Of a DNA stretch of 64,000 bases, positions 45,384 through 54,014 are shown piece after piece. The first letter of the stretch is position 1. Every line of letters begins with the position of its first letter. The notes below the pieces were generated by a model. That model was not told the DNA's origin. It did not search any database and saw nothing but the letters and a program-made list of their open reading frames with translations. A program made the position numbers and the translations under genes. Source of the stretch: Acidobacteriota bacterium (GTDB taxonomy: Bacteria; Acidobacteriota; Terriglobia; Acidiferrales; UBA7541); assembly GCA_021324935.1 (NCBI GenBank), contig JAJPIE010000060.1:1-64000 (forward strand), given 5' to 3'.

Positions 45384-46730
45384 TCAACTTGCTCGAACTG
45401 TAGACGCCAGCGGAAGCAGCCCCAGACTGTTCGCCAGAGGGGCATTCGCCCTCTTGGACTTCTCGAGCAACCCAGGACCAGCCGCCCAACCTGTCATCAA
45501 AAAAAACGGAATTGCCCCGTACGGAGTCTCTCCCATTGGAAAGAACATCGCCAGAACCATCATCGCAACCCAGACGGTGACGCCAAACGCATCGCCGGCA
45601 ATCCCTTTTGAACGCCAGAGCAACCGGACAATCTGCAATTCGAAAAGCGCAAAGCAAACCACCCCAATCCAGCCGGTGTAACCCAACGCGTAGAAGAACG
45701 CATTGTGTGGAGTGCGAATGAATTCGCCCTCGAGATACGGAACCAGATCTCCAAGGGGGTACCCGTAGCCGTGACCTAACAAACTTGTGCGTAGATTCTC
45801 TCGAGAAGAATCCCAAATCGCGAGCCACCAGACGGTTCGGAAAACAAACGTCGCTTCCTGGGAATCTACATTTCGGACACCGGAGGCCACGTCTTCATTG
45901 CTCAAATCCGCGCGGAAGGGCGCGACCGCGCGATCGACAAGTTGCCTGGCCGAGAAGTCGGCTTCTGCACGGCCCTGCGGACTAGGGATGGTGATATTGG
46001 TGACATAGAGAAGCATGAACAAACTCGCAGGGACCGAGCCCACTTGAACAATTCGTTTCCCTTTGTGGTTGAGAATTCCCCAGGTAACGGCTCCCAGGAT
46101 AAATGCTAGCCACTCGGTGCGAAATTGCATACCCAGCATCACGAAGCCATTGAGAAGCAAGAGGTACCAACTCTGCTGGAAATTCTTTTCGTAGACGAGC
46201 AAGCCAAGCAAGGCAATGAAGGAGTACAGTGGCTCGGCGAATAACGGAACCGCCGCGACTTCATCGCTCACGCCCGGCAAGAACCACGGGACGCGGCTAA
46301 AAAATAAGATGTAGAGGACTCCATACACGCCGTTAAACCAGGCGAACCCGCGAAGGAGCCTGGGCAAAAGGAATGGGTATTTGACACCCGCCCAGAGCCC
46401 TAGCAGAAAGAAGAGCGGGTAGTAATGAAAAGCCAAGTCGCGAAGAGCGGTCAGCGGTGGGTGTCCTTCATAAATGCCGTAAAGCACTTGAATCAGCCCA
46501 TAGGCCAAGAAAAAACCGTACCAAGTCCAGAATTGACGCAAGGGCGGGTGAGACCAGGCGACCGCAAACCAAGAACGACGCCCCAACCGTGGCCCGCTAA
46601 AAAGGAATGCGGCCAACGCCAATTCCCCGATGAAAAGTTTCCAAGGAGGAAAGCCCAAGTATGCAAACGTCCTGCTGAGGCTTAAGTAGCCCACGAGAAG
46701 AAGGCATGTAATCCACTTCCACATGGTCAA
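45384..46730 (-). CDS. O-antigen polymerase/ligase-like protein (Wzy)
   Basis: 448 residues with about ten or more hydrophobic helices. A long periplasmic loop (about residues 250-350) holds EATFVFRTVWWLAIWDSSRE, LLGHGYGYPLGDL and the family signature TPHNAFFYALGYTGWIGVVC. This is the O-antigen ligase/Wzy-C pattern. In this cluster, with Wzx and Wzz, repeat-unit polymerisation is the best role, though ligase activity cannot be excluded. Confidence 0.8.
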   Translation of the reverse strand: MTMWKWITCLLLVGYLSLSRTFAYLGFPPWKLFIGELALAAFLFSGPRLGRRSWFAVAWSHPPLRQFWTWYGFFLAYGLIQVLYGIYEGHPPLTALRDLAFHYYPLFFLLGLWAGVKYPFLLPRLLRGFAWFNGVYGVLYILFFSRVPWFLPGVSDEVAAVPLFAEPLYSFIALLGLLVYEKNFQQSWYLLLLNGFVMLGMQFRTEWLAFILGAVTWGILNHKGKRIVQVGSVPASLFMLLYVTNITIPSPQGRAEADFSARQLVDRAVAPFRADLSNEDVASGVRNVDSQEATFVFRTVWWLAIWDSSRENLRTSLLGHGYGYPLGDLVPYLEGEFIRTPHNAFFYALGYTGWIGVVCFALFELQIVRLLWRSKGIAGDAFGVTVWVAMMVLAMFFPMGETPYGAIPFFLMTGWAAGPGLLEKSKRANAPLANSLGLLPLASTVRAS

Positions 46731-46806
46731 TTTATCCCTACCAGATAATCCTGGACGCGATCATACGATCGCCAGCATTCCCGCGATTTAGGCGCGGAAG
46801 GAGTCG

Positions 46807-48216
46807 TCACGCTTGCGCTCCCGCCGATTTCTTATAACGCAGAAGGCAAATCGCAAGTACAGCAATTCCCGGCAGGTCGTTTAACACAATCGCAGCGGCC
46901 GCCCCGGACACACCGAAGTGGAAAGTCAGGGGGATACCAACGAGAACAGCTATGATCGAAGAGGCAAAGTATCCGCGAAACACAAGGTGTGGGAGTTCAA
47001 AGGACCTAAGAGCCGCGCCGAGAAGACCGATCACGCCTGTTGTGATTGGGAGCATTGCGACGAAAAGGACCGCCGCGAAAGGAACGTTTGCGTAGCGATC
47101 CGAATACAGAAAACGAAGGATAGGAGCACGGAAGCCGATGACCAATAGCAGGTATAGTATTCCCGCAGGTACATAAATGGAGATCAATTGCAGGGTAGTT
47201 TGCTTGGATCGTTGGACACCATGGCGACTTCGCTGACGAACCAGAATGGGAATGAGTAGCGTGAGGAGGGCCGAAAATGAATGTAGAAGCGGGTACATGA
47301 GATTCATCATGGCTCTCAGAGTGGCCGTGCCCTCTAAACCAAAACGAGAAGGAAGCAAAGCGTAGTAGATGTTCGCCGGAATCCAAGCGACGATTGCGGT
47401 AAGCGCCGCCCACCGCCCGTAGCGCCAGTGGTCCGCCAGAACGCGACCGCTCGATACCACGGACTGCTCCCGTGTGGCGCTTCTCGAAACGTGGAACCAG
47501 TACCAGCAGCCCAGGCTTACCACAAAACTCGAGAGTGCCATGCCCTCCAGCGCCGTCGCCGGCGAAAGGAGTTGCAATCGTCGCAAGGCAAGGAGTGAAA
47601 GAAGCAGAATGGCAAAGTAGCAGGCACCTGCCAACGTGCCAGCGTAGGCATTCAGTCTTGCATAGAACACTCCTCGAAACAGCCACATTAGCAGTAAAAA
47701 CGGAGAGGCTACAGCCAGTGCAGCAAAAGCTGCTTGAAAACTATGTGAATAAAAATGCCCGATTGCCGGGGCAACCGCCACGACCACAAGGCTGGCGGGG
47801 AGAAGCAAGACGAAATGTCCGCGACTGAGGACTCCCACATAGGCAGGAAACGAAGTTTCATAACGCCCTGAACCGTAAACCAACAGCGGCTCATACACCA
47901 GAGCCATGTACACCGCGAGGAGTAACAAGTAGAACGAATAGGCGAGGGCAAACGCCCCATAGGCCTCCGGGGTCATCCAACGGGCAAGCAGGACGTTTGC
48001 CAAGAAGTGCGAGCCTGCAAAAAGGCCCTGCTGGAGAACAGAAGACCCGCCTCGAACCGCCCATGCACGTAAACGGTCAATCGGCAATATCGTCGAAAAC
48101 GGTCGGCGAAAAAGATCTAGCCCGGCGGGTGACACTGTGTCGGTGACAATTCCGTCTAGAACAGTGACTTCATTTTGGGTTTTAGCTTCCGGTGTGCTCA
48201 TCCCGCGATTCCCCAC
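46807..48216 (-). CDS. Polysaccharide flippase (Wzx-like)
   Basis: 469 residues with about twelve hydrophobic helices and the multidrug/oligosaccharidyl-lipid flippase look (FLANVLLARWMTPEAYGAFA with LAYSFYLLLLAVYMALVYEP). A short hydrophilic N-terminus of about 50 residues precedes helix 1. It should move lipid-linked repeat units across the inner membrane. A second ATG 15 bases inside (MSTPEAKT) is an alternative start. Confidence 0.85.
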   Translation of the reverse strand: MGNRGMSTPEAKTQNEVTVLDGIVTDTVSPAGLDLFRRPFSTILPIDRLRAWAVRGGSSVLQQGLFAGSHFLANVLLARWMTPEAYGAFALAYSFYLLLLAVYMALVYEPLLVYGSGRYETSFPAYVGVLSRGHFVLLLPASLVVVAVAPAIGHFYSHSFQAAFAALAVASPFLLLMWLFRGVFYARLNAYAGTLAGACYFAILLLSLLALRRLQLLSPATALEGMALSSFVVSLGCWYWFHVSRSATREQSVVSSGRVLADHWRYGRWAALTAIVAWIPANIYYALLPSRFGLEGTATLRAMMNLMYPLLHSFSALLTLLIPILVRQRSRHGVQRSKQTTLQLISIYVPAGILYLLLVIGFRAPILRFLYSDRYANVPFAAVLFVAMLPITTGVIGLLGAALRSFELPHLVFRGYFASSIIAVLVGIPLTFHFGVSGAAAAIVLNDLPGIAVLAICLLRYKKSAGAQA

Positions 48217-48397
48217 AGATCCAAAACGTCGCGCTCATGAAGGCTCAATCGGCGTGACAAAGATATGGAGCACGGCTTGAATACAATTGCAATTGAAAGC
48301 CGGATTATCCAATCGGCAAGCGAGTCCGCGCATCGAAACATCGTGATCGGCCACCTTCCAAGGAATTTGGGAGGGACCCAGGTGCGACAAGTAAGTT

Positions 48398-49942
48398 TCA
48401 CCGCCCCTCCGCACGAATTAAAGATGGAATGGTCTTCAGCAGGATGCGCAAATCCATCCGCAGGCTCCAGTTTTCGATGTATTCCAAGTCGAGAGCCATG
48501 TTTCGCTCGAAGGAGGGGTCAAGTCGCGCCGTGACCTGCCAAAGCCCAGTCATGCCGGGTTTTACATCCAAACGACGTAGATGGTCGATGGTGTAGCGCT
48601 GGTAGTCGTCGAGAGGATGCGGCCGCGGCCCCACAAGACTCATGTCTCCGAGCAAAACGTTTCCAAGCTGCGGAAGCTCGTCGATGCTAAATTTCCGCAG
48701 CCATCGGCCCGCACGGGTGATCCGCGGATCGTTTTCCATCTTGAAGAAGGGCCCTTTGCGTTCGTTGCTTTTGCGAAGTGTATCCTTCAAGGAATCTGCG
48801 TTCGCCAGCATGGTGCGAAGCTTGTAGCAGCGAAACGTCTTCCCTTTCTTGCCGATGCGCGGCGCCGAATAGATGACGGGTCCCGGCGAGTCCAGGCGAA
48901 TCCAAATGGCGGCCAGAGCGAGAATGGGAGCCGTGGCCACCAAGCCAATAAGAGAAAGAAGCACATCCAATGCCCGCTTCATCGCGAGGCCCACAGCCGG
49001 GATGGGCGGACCGTGCAGTTCGATGACCGGAACCCCGGCCATGGAGCGAACCGGCGCGCGCCACATGAGCCCGTCGTAGAGCTCCGGGATAATGGTCAGA
49101 TTTAGCCGAAGTTGACGGGCTTGCACCCAGATATCCTTGACCAGGGCGCTCTCCGCGGGCAGCGGCAGAAATAGCTGGTCGACAAACTTTTCAATGGCCA
49201 CCTTACGAAGATCGGAGATAAGGCCGAGGACGCGCGGCTCGCCGTTGATGTGCGTGTCGAGAAACCCACAAACGGCATACCCCAGGTGCTGATTTCTTTC
49301 CAACCAATTCGCCAGAGTCAGCCCTTGCGTTCCCGCGCCAATGATCAGCGCGCGCGACAATCCGATTCCGCGCCGCGTCCGAGCGAGAATGTATTCGCGC
49401 TTGGCAAATCGCCAGCCCCCGAGCAGCAGGGCGGTGATCATGCCTGTCGAGACAATAACTTCGCGAGAAATTTGCTTGTTGCCGGAAACAAAGATGAAAA
49501 CAACCAGAAGCGTGGTAGCCAAGGCAACCGCTCGAATCACTGTCAGAAATTCGCGCCAGGCTGCGACTTCCCTCGAGGTTCGATACAAATGCAAGCTCAT
49601 GCATGCCAAAACGATGAGCCCCACATAAAGCTGCAGATACGCGGGATAGGCGTGCGCGCGAGCATAGTCCGCAAGTTTCGCCGGCGAGAGAGACTTCTCG
49701 CCGCTGTTCAGCGCCAGCCCGAAACGAGCCACAAAAGCCAGCGTGGCACAAGCGCAAGCCAAAACAATGTCGATGGCAACGTAGGCGGCCTGCCTGACGA
49801 GGCCAATGCGGCGGCGTTCTTCACGGGCTCGCGTGTGAGGTTCGCTGGGCACACCCTCCCAAGAGGATTCGGGGGGTACCTCCGGCGGGAGCCATTGCTC
49901 GACCCGCGGAACGGGTGACGGACGTGCGGCCGTTCCATTCAT
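48398..49942 (-). CDS. Polyprenyl-phosphate sugar-1-phosphate transferase (WbaP/Wca-type)
   Basis: 514 residues from the ATG at 49942. After a 60-residue cytoplasmic head, four to five N-terminal helices are followed by a Rossmann-like domain (SRALIIGAGTQGLTLANWLE) and a fifth membrane segment. The C-terminal catalytic domain shows MKRALDVLLSLIGLVATAPI, DSPGPVIYSAPRIGKKGKTF, RCYKLRTMLANAD, RKFSIDELPQLGNVLLGDMS, LVGPRPHPLDDYQRY and KPGMTGLWQVTAR. This loads the first sugar-phosphate onto undecaprenyl phosphate, starting the repeat unit. Confidence 0.92.
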   Translation of the reverse strand: MNGTAARPSPVPRVEQWLPPEVPPESSWEGVPSEPHTRAREERRRIGLVRQAAYVAIDIVLACACATLAFVARFGLALNSGEKSLSPAKLADYARAHAYPAYLQLYVGLIVLACMSLHLYRTSREVAAWREFLTVIRAVALATTLLVVFIFVSGNKQISREVIVSTGMITALLLGGWRFAKREYILARTRRGIGLSRALIIGAGTQGLTLANWLERNQHLGYAVCGFLDTHINGEPRVLGLISDLRKVAIEKFVDQLFLPLPAESALVKDIWVQARQLRLNLTIIPELYDGLMWRAPVRSMAGVPVIELHGPPIPAVGLAMKRALDVLLSLIGLVATAPILALAAIWIRLDSPGPVIYSAPRIGKKGKTFRCYKLRTMLANADSLKDTLRKSNERKGPFFKMENDPRITRAGRWLRKFSIDELPQLGNVLLGDMSLVGPRPHPLDDYQRYTIDHLRRLDVKPGMTGLWQVTARLDPSFERNMALDLEYIENWSLRMDLRILLKTIPSLIRAEGR

Positions 49943-50001
49943 TCTTGGACCGCCCCCTCCGGAAAACTCGCGCGCGTTTTGAAAACGGGCCCCTTCATGG
50001 G

Positions 50002-51459
50002 TTACTCCGCGCCACCACCCGCTGAGCGGGACAAGCTTTTTTCGGGAAGCACTTCCCCACTCACCAGGTTCGTCCCGGAAGACACTTCCGAAGCCGCATC
50101 CCTCGTTTTCCAAAATTTCAACCGGGAAAAAGCCGCCCCCGCTGGCGCCAATCGCCTGGTCTCCTCGCGCAGGTTTTCAAGCATCTCAAGCGCAAATACT
50201 TTTCCGGGATCCTGTGGGTCGATGGCCGCCCAATGTCGTTTCGCGAACAGCCACGCTGCGGCAGAAATCACACCCAGGACCATGCCGAGAAACGTGAGCA
50301 GACCCCGGGGTGGAAACGCTTTTTTCGTTGGAACCACCGCTGCATCCAGCACTTTTACGCTGGGGATCTCCTTCGCTTCCTCGACCTTTGCCAACTCGTA
50401 CTGTTGCGTCAGCAGCTCATACACGGTTTCTTCAACCTTGGTTTGTCGATAGAGGTTGGCGTAGGTGACGCCCAGCGCCGGCAATTGCCGAATGGTGGGA
50501 TAAGCGGCGGGGTCGCTCTTTGCCGGCGGGGAGGCCGGCGCTCCGGCATCTCCGCCCATCTTGCCAAGTTGCGCGTGCAACTCCGCGACGCGTGCGCGGA
50601 GGGCCCGAACCCGGACGTTTTGATCTGTGTAGATGGCTTCCAGACCGCTGAGCTCCGATTCGGCGGCAATCAATTGGCCCTGCAAAGTGGCGGCAGCCTC
50701 CACCATGGCTTTGCCCTGGGCGGGAATATCGATCGCCGTATTTTTGCTGGCGAAATCACTGAAACTGTGGGCCGCCGCATCGAGTTCCTGCTGGACGGAT
50801 TTCAGGCGCTCTTCCAGAAAAATGCGTTCGCGGCGCGCCGAGGAGGTGCTGACCTGAGCCACCAGGCGATCCAGCTCGTGAACATATGCTTGCGCCATGG
50901 CCGCCGCTCGCTTGGGGTCGCGATCGCTAACGGTGATGGAAATAATCCCACTTTTGCGGTCTTCACCAATGCCCGTGTGCTTCGCGAGTTCCTTGCGGGC
51001 ATCCTCGGGCTTGAGCTGCCCGTAGAGGCTATAGACTTTTCGGAGGTCGAACTCGTCAATGAGACCGTCCTGCACCGTTCGGCTCTCAAGGATGCCAACG
51101 AACAATGCTCCAGAATTCTTCATTCCGAGCAGATCTCCAGCCATAGCTCCGATTCCACCTCCGCCGCTGCTTCCAGCTAACGCGGACAGCATCGCTGTGC
51201 CCATTCCGGATTGGCTATCAGGGGGCATCAGGCGCTCCACAGCCTCGTACCGATTAGGGATCAAAATCGCGATCGACAGGCTGACCAGGAGGCTCCATCC
51301 GGCAACGCGCAGCAGGAATCCGCGGTTTTCCCAGAGCATGCGCAGATGAGCAAGGAGCTCCTCTCGTCGCCGGAGCTTCTCCTCCGGGGACATCTCTGGA
51401 GGATCGAGTAACGGAGAATAGCTTTCCGCGTTTTCCGGCAATTTGTTTGGCGAATCCAA
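50002..51459 (-). CDS. Chain-length determinant protein (Wzz family)
   Basis: 485 residues from a TTG at 51459 with AAGGAAG upstream; ATG at 51393 is the alternative. Two membrane helices bracket a large periplasmic part: VAGWSLLVSLSIAILIPNRY near the N-terminus and LLTFLGMVLGVISAAAWLFA near the C-terminus, with coiled-coil text between (RRERIFLEERLKSVQQELDA, AAATLQGQLIAAESELSGLE). A Gly/Ser stretch (LAGSSGGGGIGAMAGD) is notable. No Walker motif or tyrosine-kinase domain is present, so this is Wzz-like, not a Wzc-type kinase. Confidence 0.85.
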   Translation of the reverse strand: MDSPNKLPENAESYSPLLDPPEMSPEEKLRRREELLAHLRMLWENRGFLLRVAGWSLLVSLSIAILIPNRYEAVERLMPPDSQSGMGTAMLSALAGSSGGGGIGAMAGDLLGMKNSGALFVGILESRTVQDGLIDEFDLRKVYSLYGQLKPEDARKELAKHTGIGEDRKSGIISITVSDRDPKRAAAMAQAYVHELDRLVAQVSTSSARRERIFLEERLKSVQQELDAAAHSFSDFASKNTAIDIPAQGKAMVEAAATLQGQLIAAESELSGLEAIYTDQNVRVRALRARVAELHAQLGKMGGDAGAPASPPAKSDPAAYPTIRQLPALGVTYANLYRQTKVEETVYELLTQQYELAKVEEAKEIPSVKVLDAAVVPTKKAFPPRGLLTFLGMVLGVISAAAWLFAKRHWAAIDPQDPGKVFALEMLENLREETRRLAPAGAAFSRLKFWKTRDAASEVSSGTNLVSGEVLPEKSLSRSAGGGAE

Positions 51460-51473
51460 CTTTCTTCCTTTCC

Positions 51474-54008
51474 TCAGTGAGCCGCCCAGGGCTGAAAACC
51501 GATTTCCAGCGAGGCAAGAACGTTGTTCTGGGAGCGCGTAAATAGCAGCGGGTAGTGGCTGATATGCTCGAATTGAGCGGTACTTCGAACATAAGCTCCC
51601 GAATGGAAGTGCCTTTCGTAATCCACACGGTAGTCCTGCCACTTCGCTCCGCCGGGAATGAAATCGTTGTCCACGATGTTCAGCTTGCAAGTCAGGTCGA
51701 GCGTATTGGTGGGGGAAATCCAGTGGCGAGTCCAGGCCTGGAAATTTCTTCCTTCCCGGCCGACTATATTGCCGATCAAATTCCCTTCGTTCGTGTAACC
51801 ATCGAGGTAGTTCTGGTTCCAGTAATTTAATCGCCCTTGGCCCTGATAGGACTTCCTGCCTGGCGTTTCCGAGCTGGTGTACTCCACGTGAAAATCCCAT
51901 TTCGTCAACCAGGGAAGCCTCGGCAGATAAAACCCGGGGCGATACACGTTTTTTGTAAGATTTTGCAGGGGAATCGGATCGTCGTCGTCCTCGAGCTCTC
52001 CGTAAAACACCAACCGGTCGCCCAGCCCTGGGATGCGCCACGTCCAATCGATGTCGGTGTGCGAATCCCCAGGGACACTTCCCGTAGTCTGGCCCGGGGG
52101 GAAATAAACTCTTCCGAAGAAGCTCGTAAAAAAAGTCTTCGTGTTGAGCGGATCGCCGAAGCCTCCAATCGTGGTCTCGCGGCTGAACGACCATTCGAAA
52201 TTGGAAAAAGGTTTCAGGCTGATCTTTTGCCCATAAACAAACGGCTGCCCCGAGAGGGGATGGCCCTGCTCAGTTCCCAGGAAGGATTCGAACCGCGCCG
52301 GGCCGAGAATGGACAGAACAAAGGGGAGCTTAAACGGTTGAACTTGGGTCAGCCGCGCCATGTACATCGGCTCCGCGTTGTCGCTCAGAATCAACGAACC
52401 GCCGACGCCGGGGCCCCAAGACAGACTTTGTTTCCCGAAAACAATCTGCCAGTTGTCCAGATTCATTCCCATGTAGGTGTCCAGCAGTGTGAATTTATGA
52501 ATGGGATCGAAGGGCTGGGCGGCAGGCAGTCCGGTCTCGTCACGATTGGCAATGAACTGGCGTTGCACCAAAGAAAGTTCGGGCGCGGAAGGAGACTGTT
52601 GGTACTCTCCACTGACGTAGAAGAACAAGCGTCCGTAGGTAAACATTCCGGAGCTGCCAGCGATCAGGTTCGTTCCGCGGCGAAATGGCCGCCCGAAATC
52701 GTAGCCGTAGGTTTGTCCGAAGTGATAGCCATCCGTCAGGACCGGGCCGCTGGCGCTCAAGACGCGGGTGTAAACGGAATTGAGCTGGACATACTCATTC
52801 GCATCCCCGGTTTCCAAACCCAATTCGCGGCTGAACTCTTTTGCCAAAACATTGATCATCGAGCGGGCCTGTTCCCCGCTCGATGTCCCCTCGCTGTCAG
52901 AAGCGTCCACTGCCTCTCGCGCTTCTTCGATCAATCGCGCGCAATCCGTGCGCGGCCACGGCTTAACACCTTCAAATGCGGTATTGACGTAGCCCATCGC
53001 CTCCAGGCGTTCGAAGGCCGGATACACCCAGCTATCCAGTGGAACGTACGTAGTCCCCATGCTCAATGGCGCAAGCTCGGAGTGGTCCTTCAAGAACTCC
53101 GGAATCGATTGCCAACTGGAGCCGCCAAGCTCGTGGTCGGCATGTCGCACGTAGACGTCCTGGGCAATCATGTTGCCGAGTAGCCCGCCTACGTAGACAT
53201 CGGAAGTGAAATGCTGCCGGGCTTTCACACGCGAAAAACTAACTAACGCGGCGAGGCCGTATGCCCCAAACTTCGTCAGCGGACCCGGATATTCGTGCGC
53301 AATTACACCGGCGATGGCCCACGCGGCGGCGGAGTGCTCCGAGGGAAACGACGTTCCCCCCGATTGAAAGAAGGGGCCGGTGCCGTCTCCCTGGTACGGG
53401 CGCTCGCGGCGAAGCGAATACTTCAAAGCCTCCACGGCAACGAGGCTGTTGACGGCCGCCTCACCCGCCAGAAATCCGGTCTCACTCCAATGCTCGTTGT
53501 GCTTGAAGTGGCCGAGGACCCACATGCCTCCAGCGCCTCCGATCAGCGCCCCTACGCCGGCGTCGGAAATGTTTTTGTAGCGGCTGATGGTCGACGGATT
53601 GATCGAGAGTCGCCGGCTGAATTCGTAGTCCGTGGCGAACATCCCGCCTGCCAGGCTTCCCAATGGGAGGAACCATTGGATGTCCGAAAAGTCCGCCCGG
53701 GCAGGACTCGTCCAGATGCCCTTCTGATCTCCAAGGAAATCGCGCGCCAAGGTCCCAACGCCCTTCCGAGCATCCGTGCCTGAATACACTTCCGTCATAT
53801 CCTCGCTTGATGTGCTTTTCTTTTCCTTCGAGTCGGATTCCGCTTGCTTGGAATTCGCCTCAGGTGTTTTTCCCCTGCGATCTGCCGGGCTTTCAGACTG
53901 CGTCCGCTGGGCCGTTGCAACCAGGCTGCCTCCCTGCACCGAGAGCCCGACACTCAGAAAAACCCCGAGCCGTGCCACTCCTCGCCATCGCGTCTTCACC
54001 GGGCTCAT
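51474..54008 (-). CDS. PAP2 phosphatase-Wzi fusion protein
   Basis: About 844 residues (ATG 54008; TTG 54014 is possible). After a signal-like N-terminus and a charged linker (to about residue 90), a PAP2-type acid phosphatase domain shows all three active-site motifs: KYSLRRERP (about 198), PSEHS (about 224) and SRVKARQHFTSD (about 261). From about 320 to the end, capsule-assembly Wzi features follow: a helical cap (MGYVNTAFEGVKPWPRTDCA), then barrel strands such as LDNWQIVFGKQSLSWGPGVG and ending LASLEIGFQPWAAH. The combination suggests an outer-membrane polysaccharide-surface protein that also dephosphorylates a lipid pyrophosphate carrier. Confidence 0.85.
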   Translation of the reverse strand: MSPVKTRWRGVARLGVFLSVGLSVQGGSLVATAQRTQSESPADRRGKTPEANSKQAESDSKEKKSTSSEDMTEVYSGTDARKGVGTLARDFLGDQKGIWTSPARADFSDIQWFLPLGSLAGGMFATDYEFSRRLSINPSTISRYKNISDAGVGALIGGAGGMWVLGHFKHNEHWSETGFLAGEAAVNSLVAVEALKYSLRRERPYQGDGTGPFFQSGGTSFPSEHSAAAWAIAGVIAHEYPGPLTKFGAYGLAALVSFSRVKARQHFTSDVYVGGLLGNMIAQDVYVRHADHELGGSSWQSIPEFLKDHSELAPLSMGTTYVPLDSWVYPAFERLEAMGYVNTAFEGVKPWPRTDCARLIEEAREAVDASDSEGTSSGEQARSMINVLAKEFSRELGLETGDANEYVQLNSVYTRVLSASGPVLTDGYHFGQTYGYDFGRPFRRGTNLIAGSSGMFTYGRLFFYVSGEYQQSPSAPELSLVQRQFIANRDETGLPAAQPFDPIHKFTLLDTYMGMNLDNWQIVFGKQSLSWGPGVGGSLILSDNAEPMYMARLTQVQPFKLPFVLSILGPARFESFLGTEQGHPLSGQPFVYGQKISLKPFSNFEWSFSRETTIGGFGDPLNTKTFFTSFFGRVYFPPGQTTGSVPGDSHTDIDWTWRIPGLGDRLVFYGELEDDDDPIPLQNLTKNVYRPGFYLPRLPWLTKWDFHVEYTSSETPGRKSYQGQGRLNYWNQNYLDGYTNEGNLIGNIVGREGRNFQAWTRHWISPTNTLDLTCKLNIVDNDFIPGGAKWQDYRVDYERHFHSGAYVRSTAQFEHISHYPLLFTRSQNNVLASLEIGFQPWAAH

Positions 54009-54014
54009 ACGCAA

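Noticed and set aside
45361..45828. N-terminal extension of the class I methyltransferase
   Set aside because: It overlaps the polymerase gene out of frame; a strong ribosome-binding site precedes the ATG at 45360.
51837..53183. 448-codon open frame opposite the PAP2-Wzi gene
   Set aside because: It shows no motif and lies entirely within the fusion gene.
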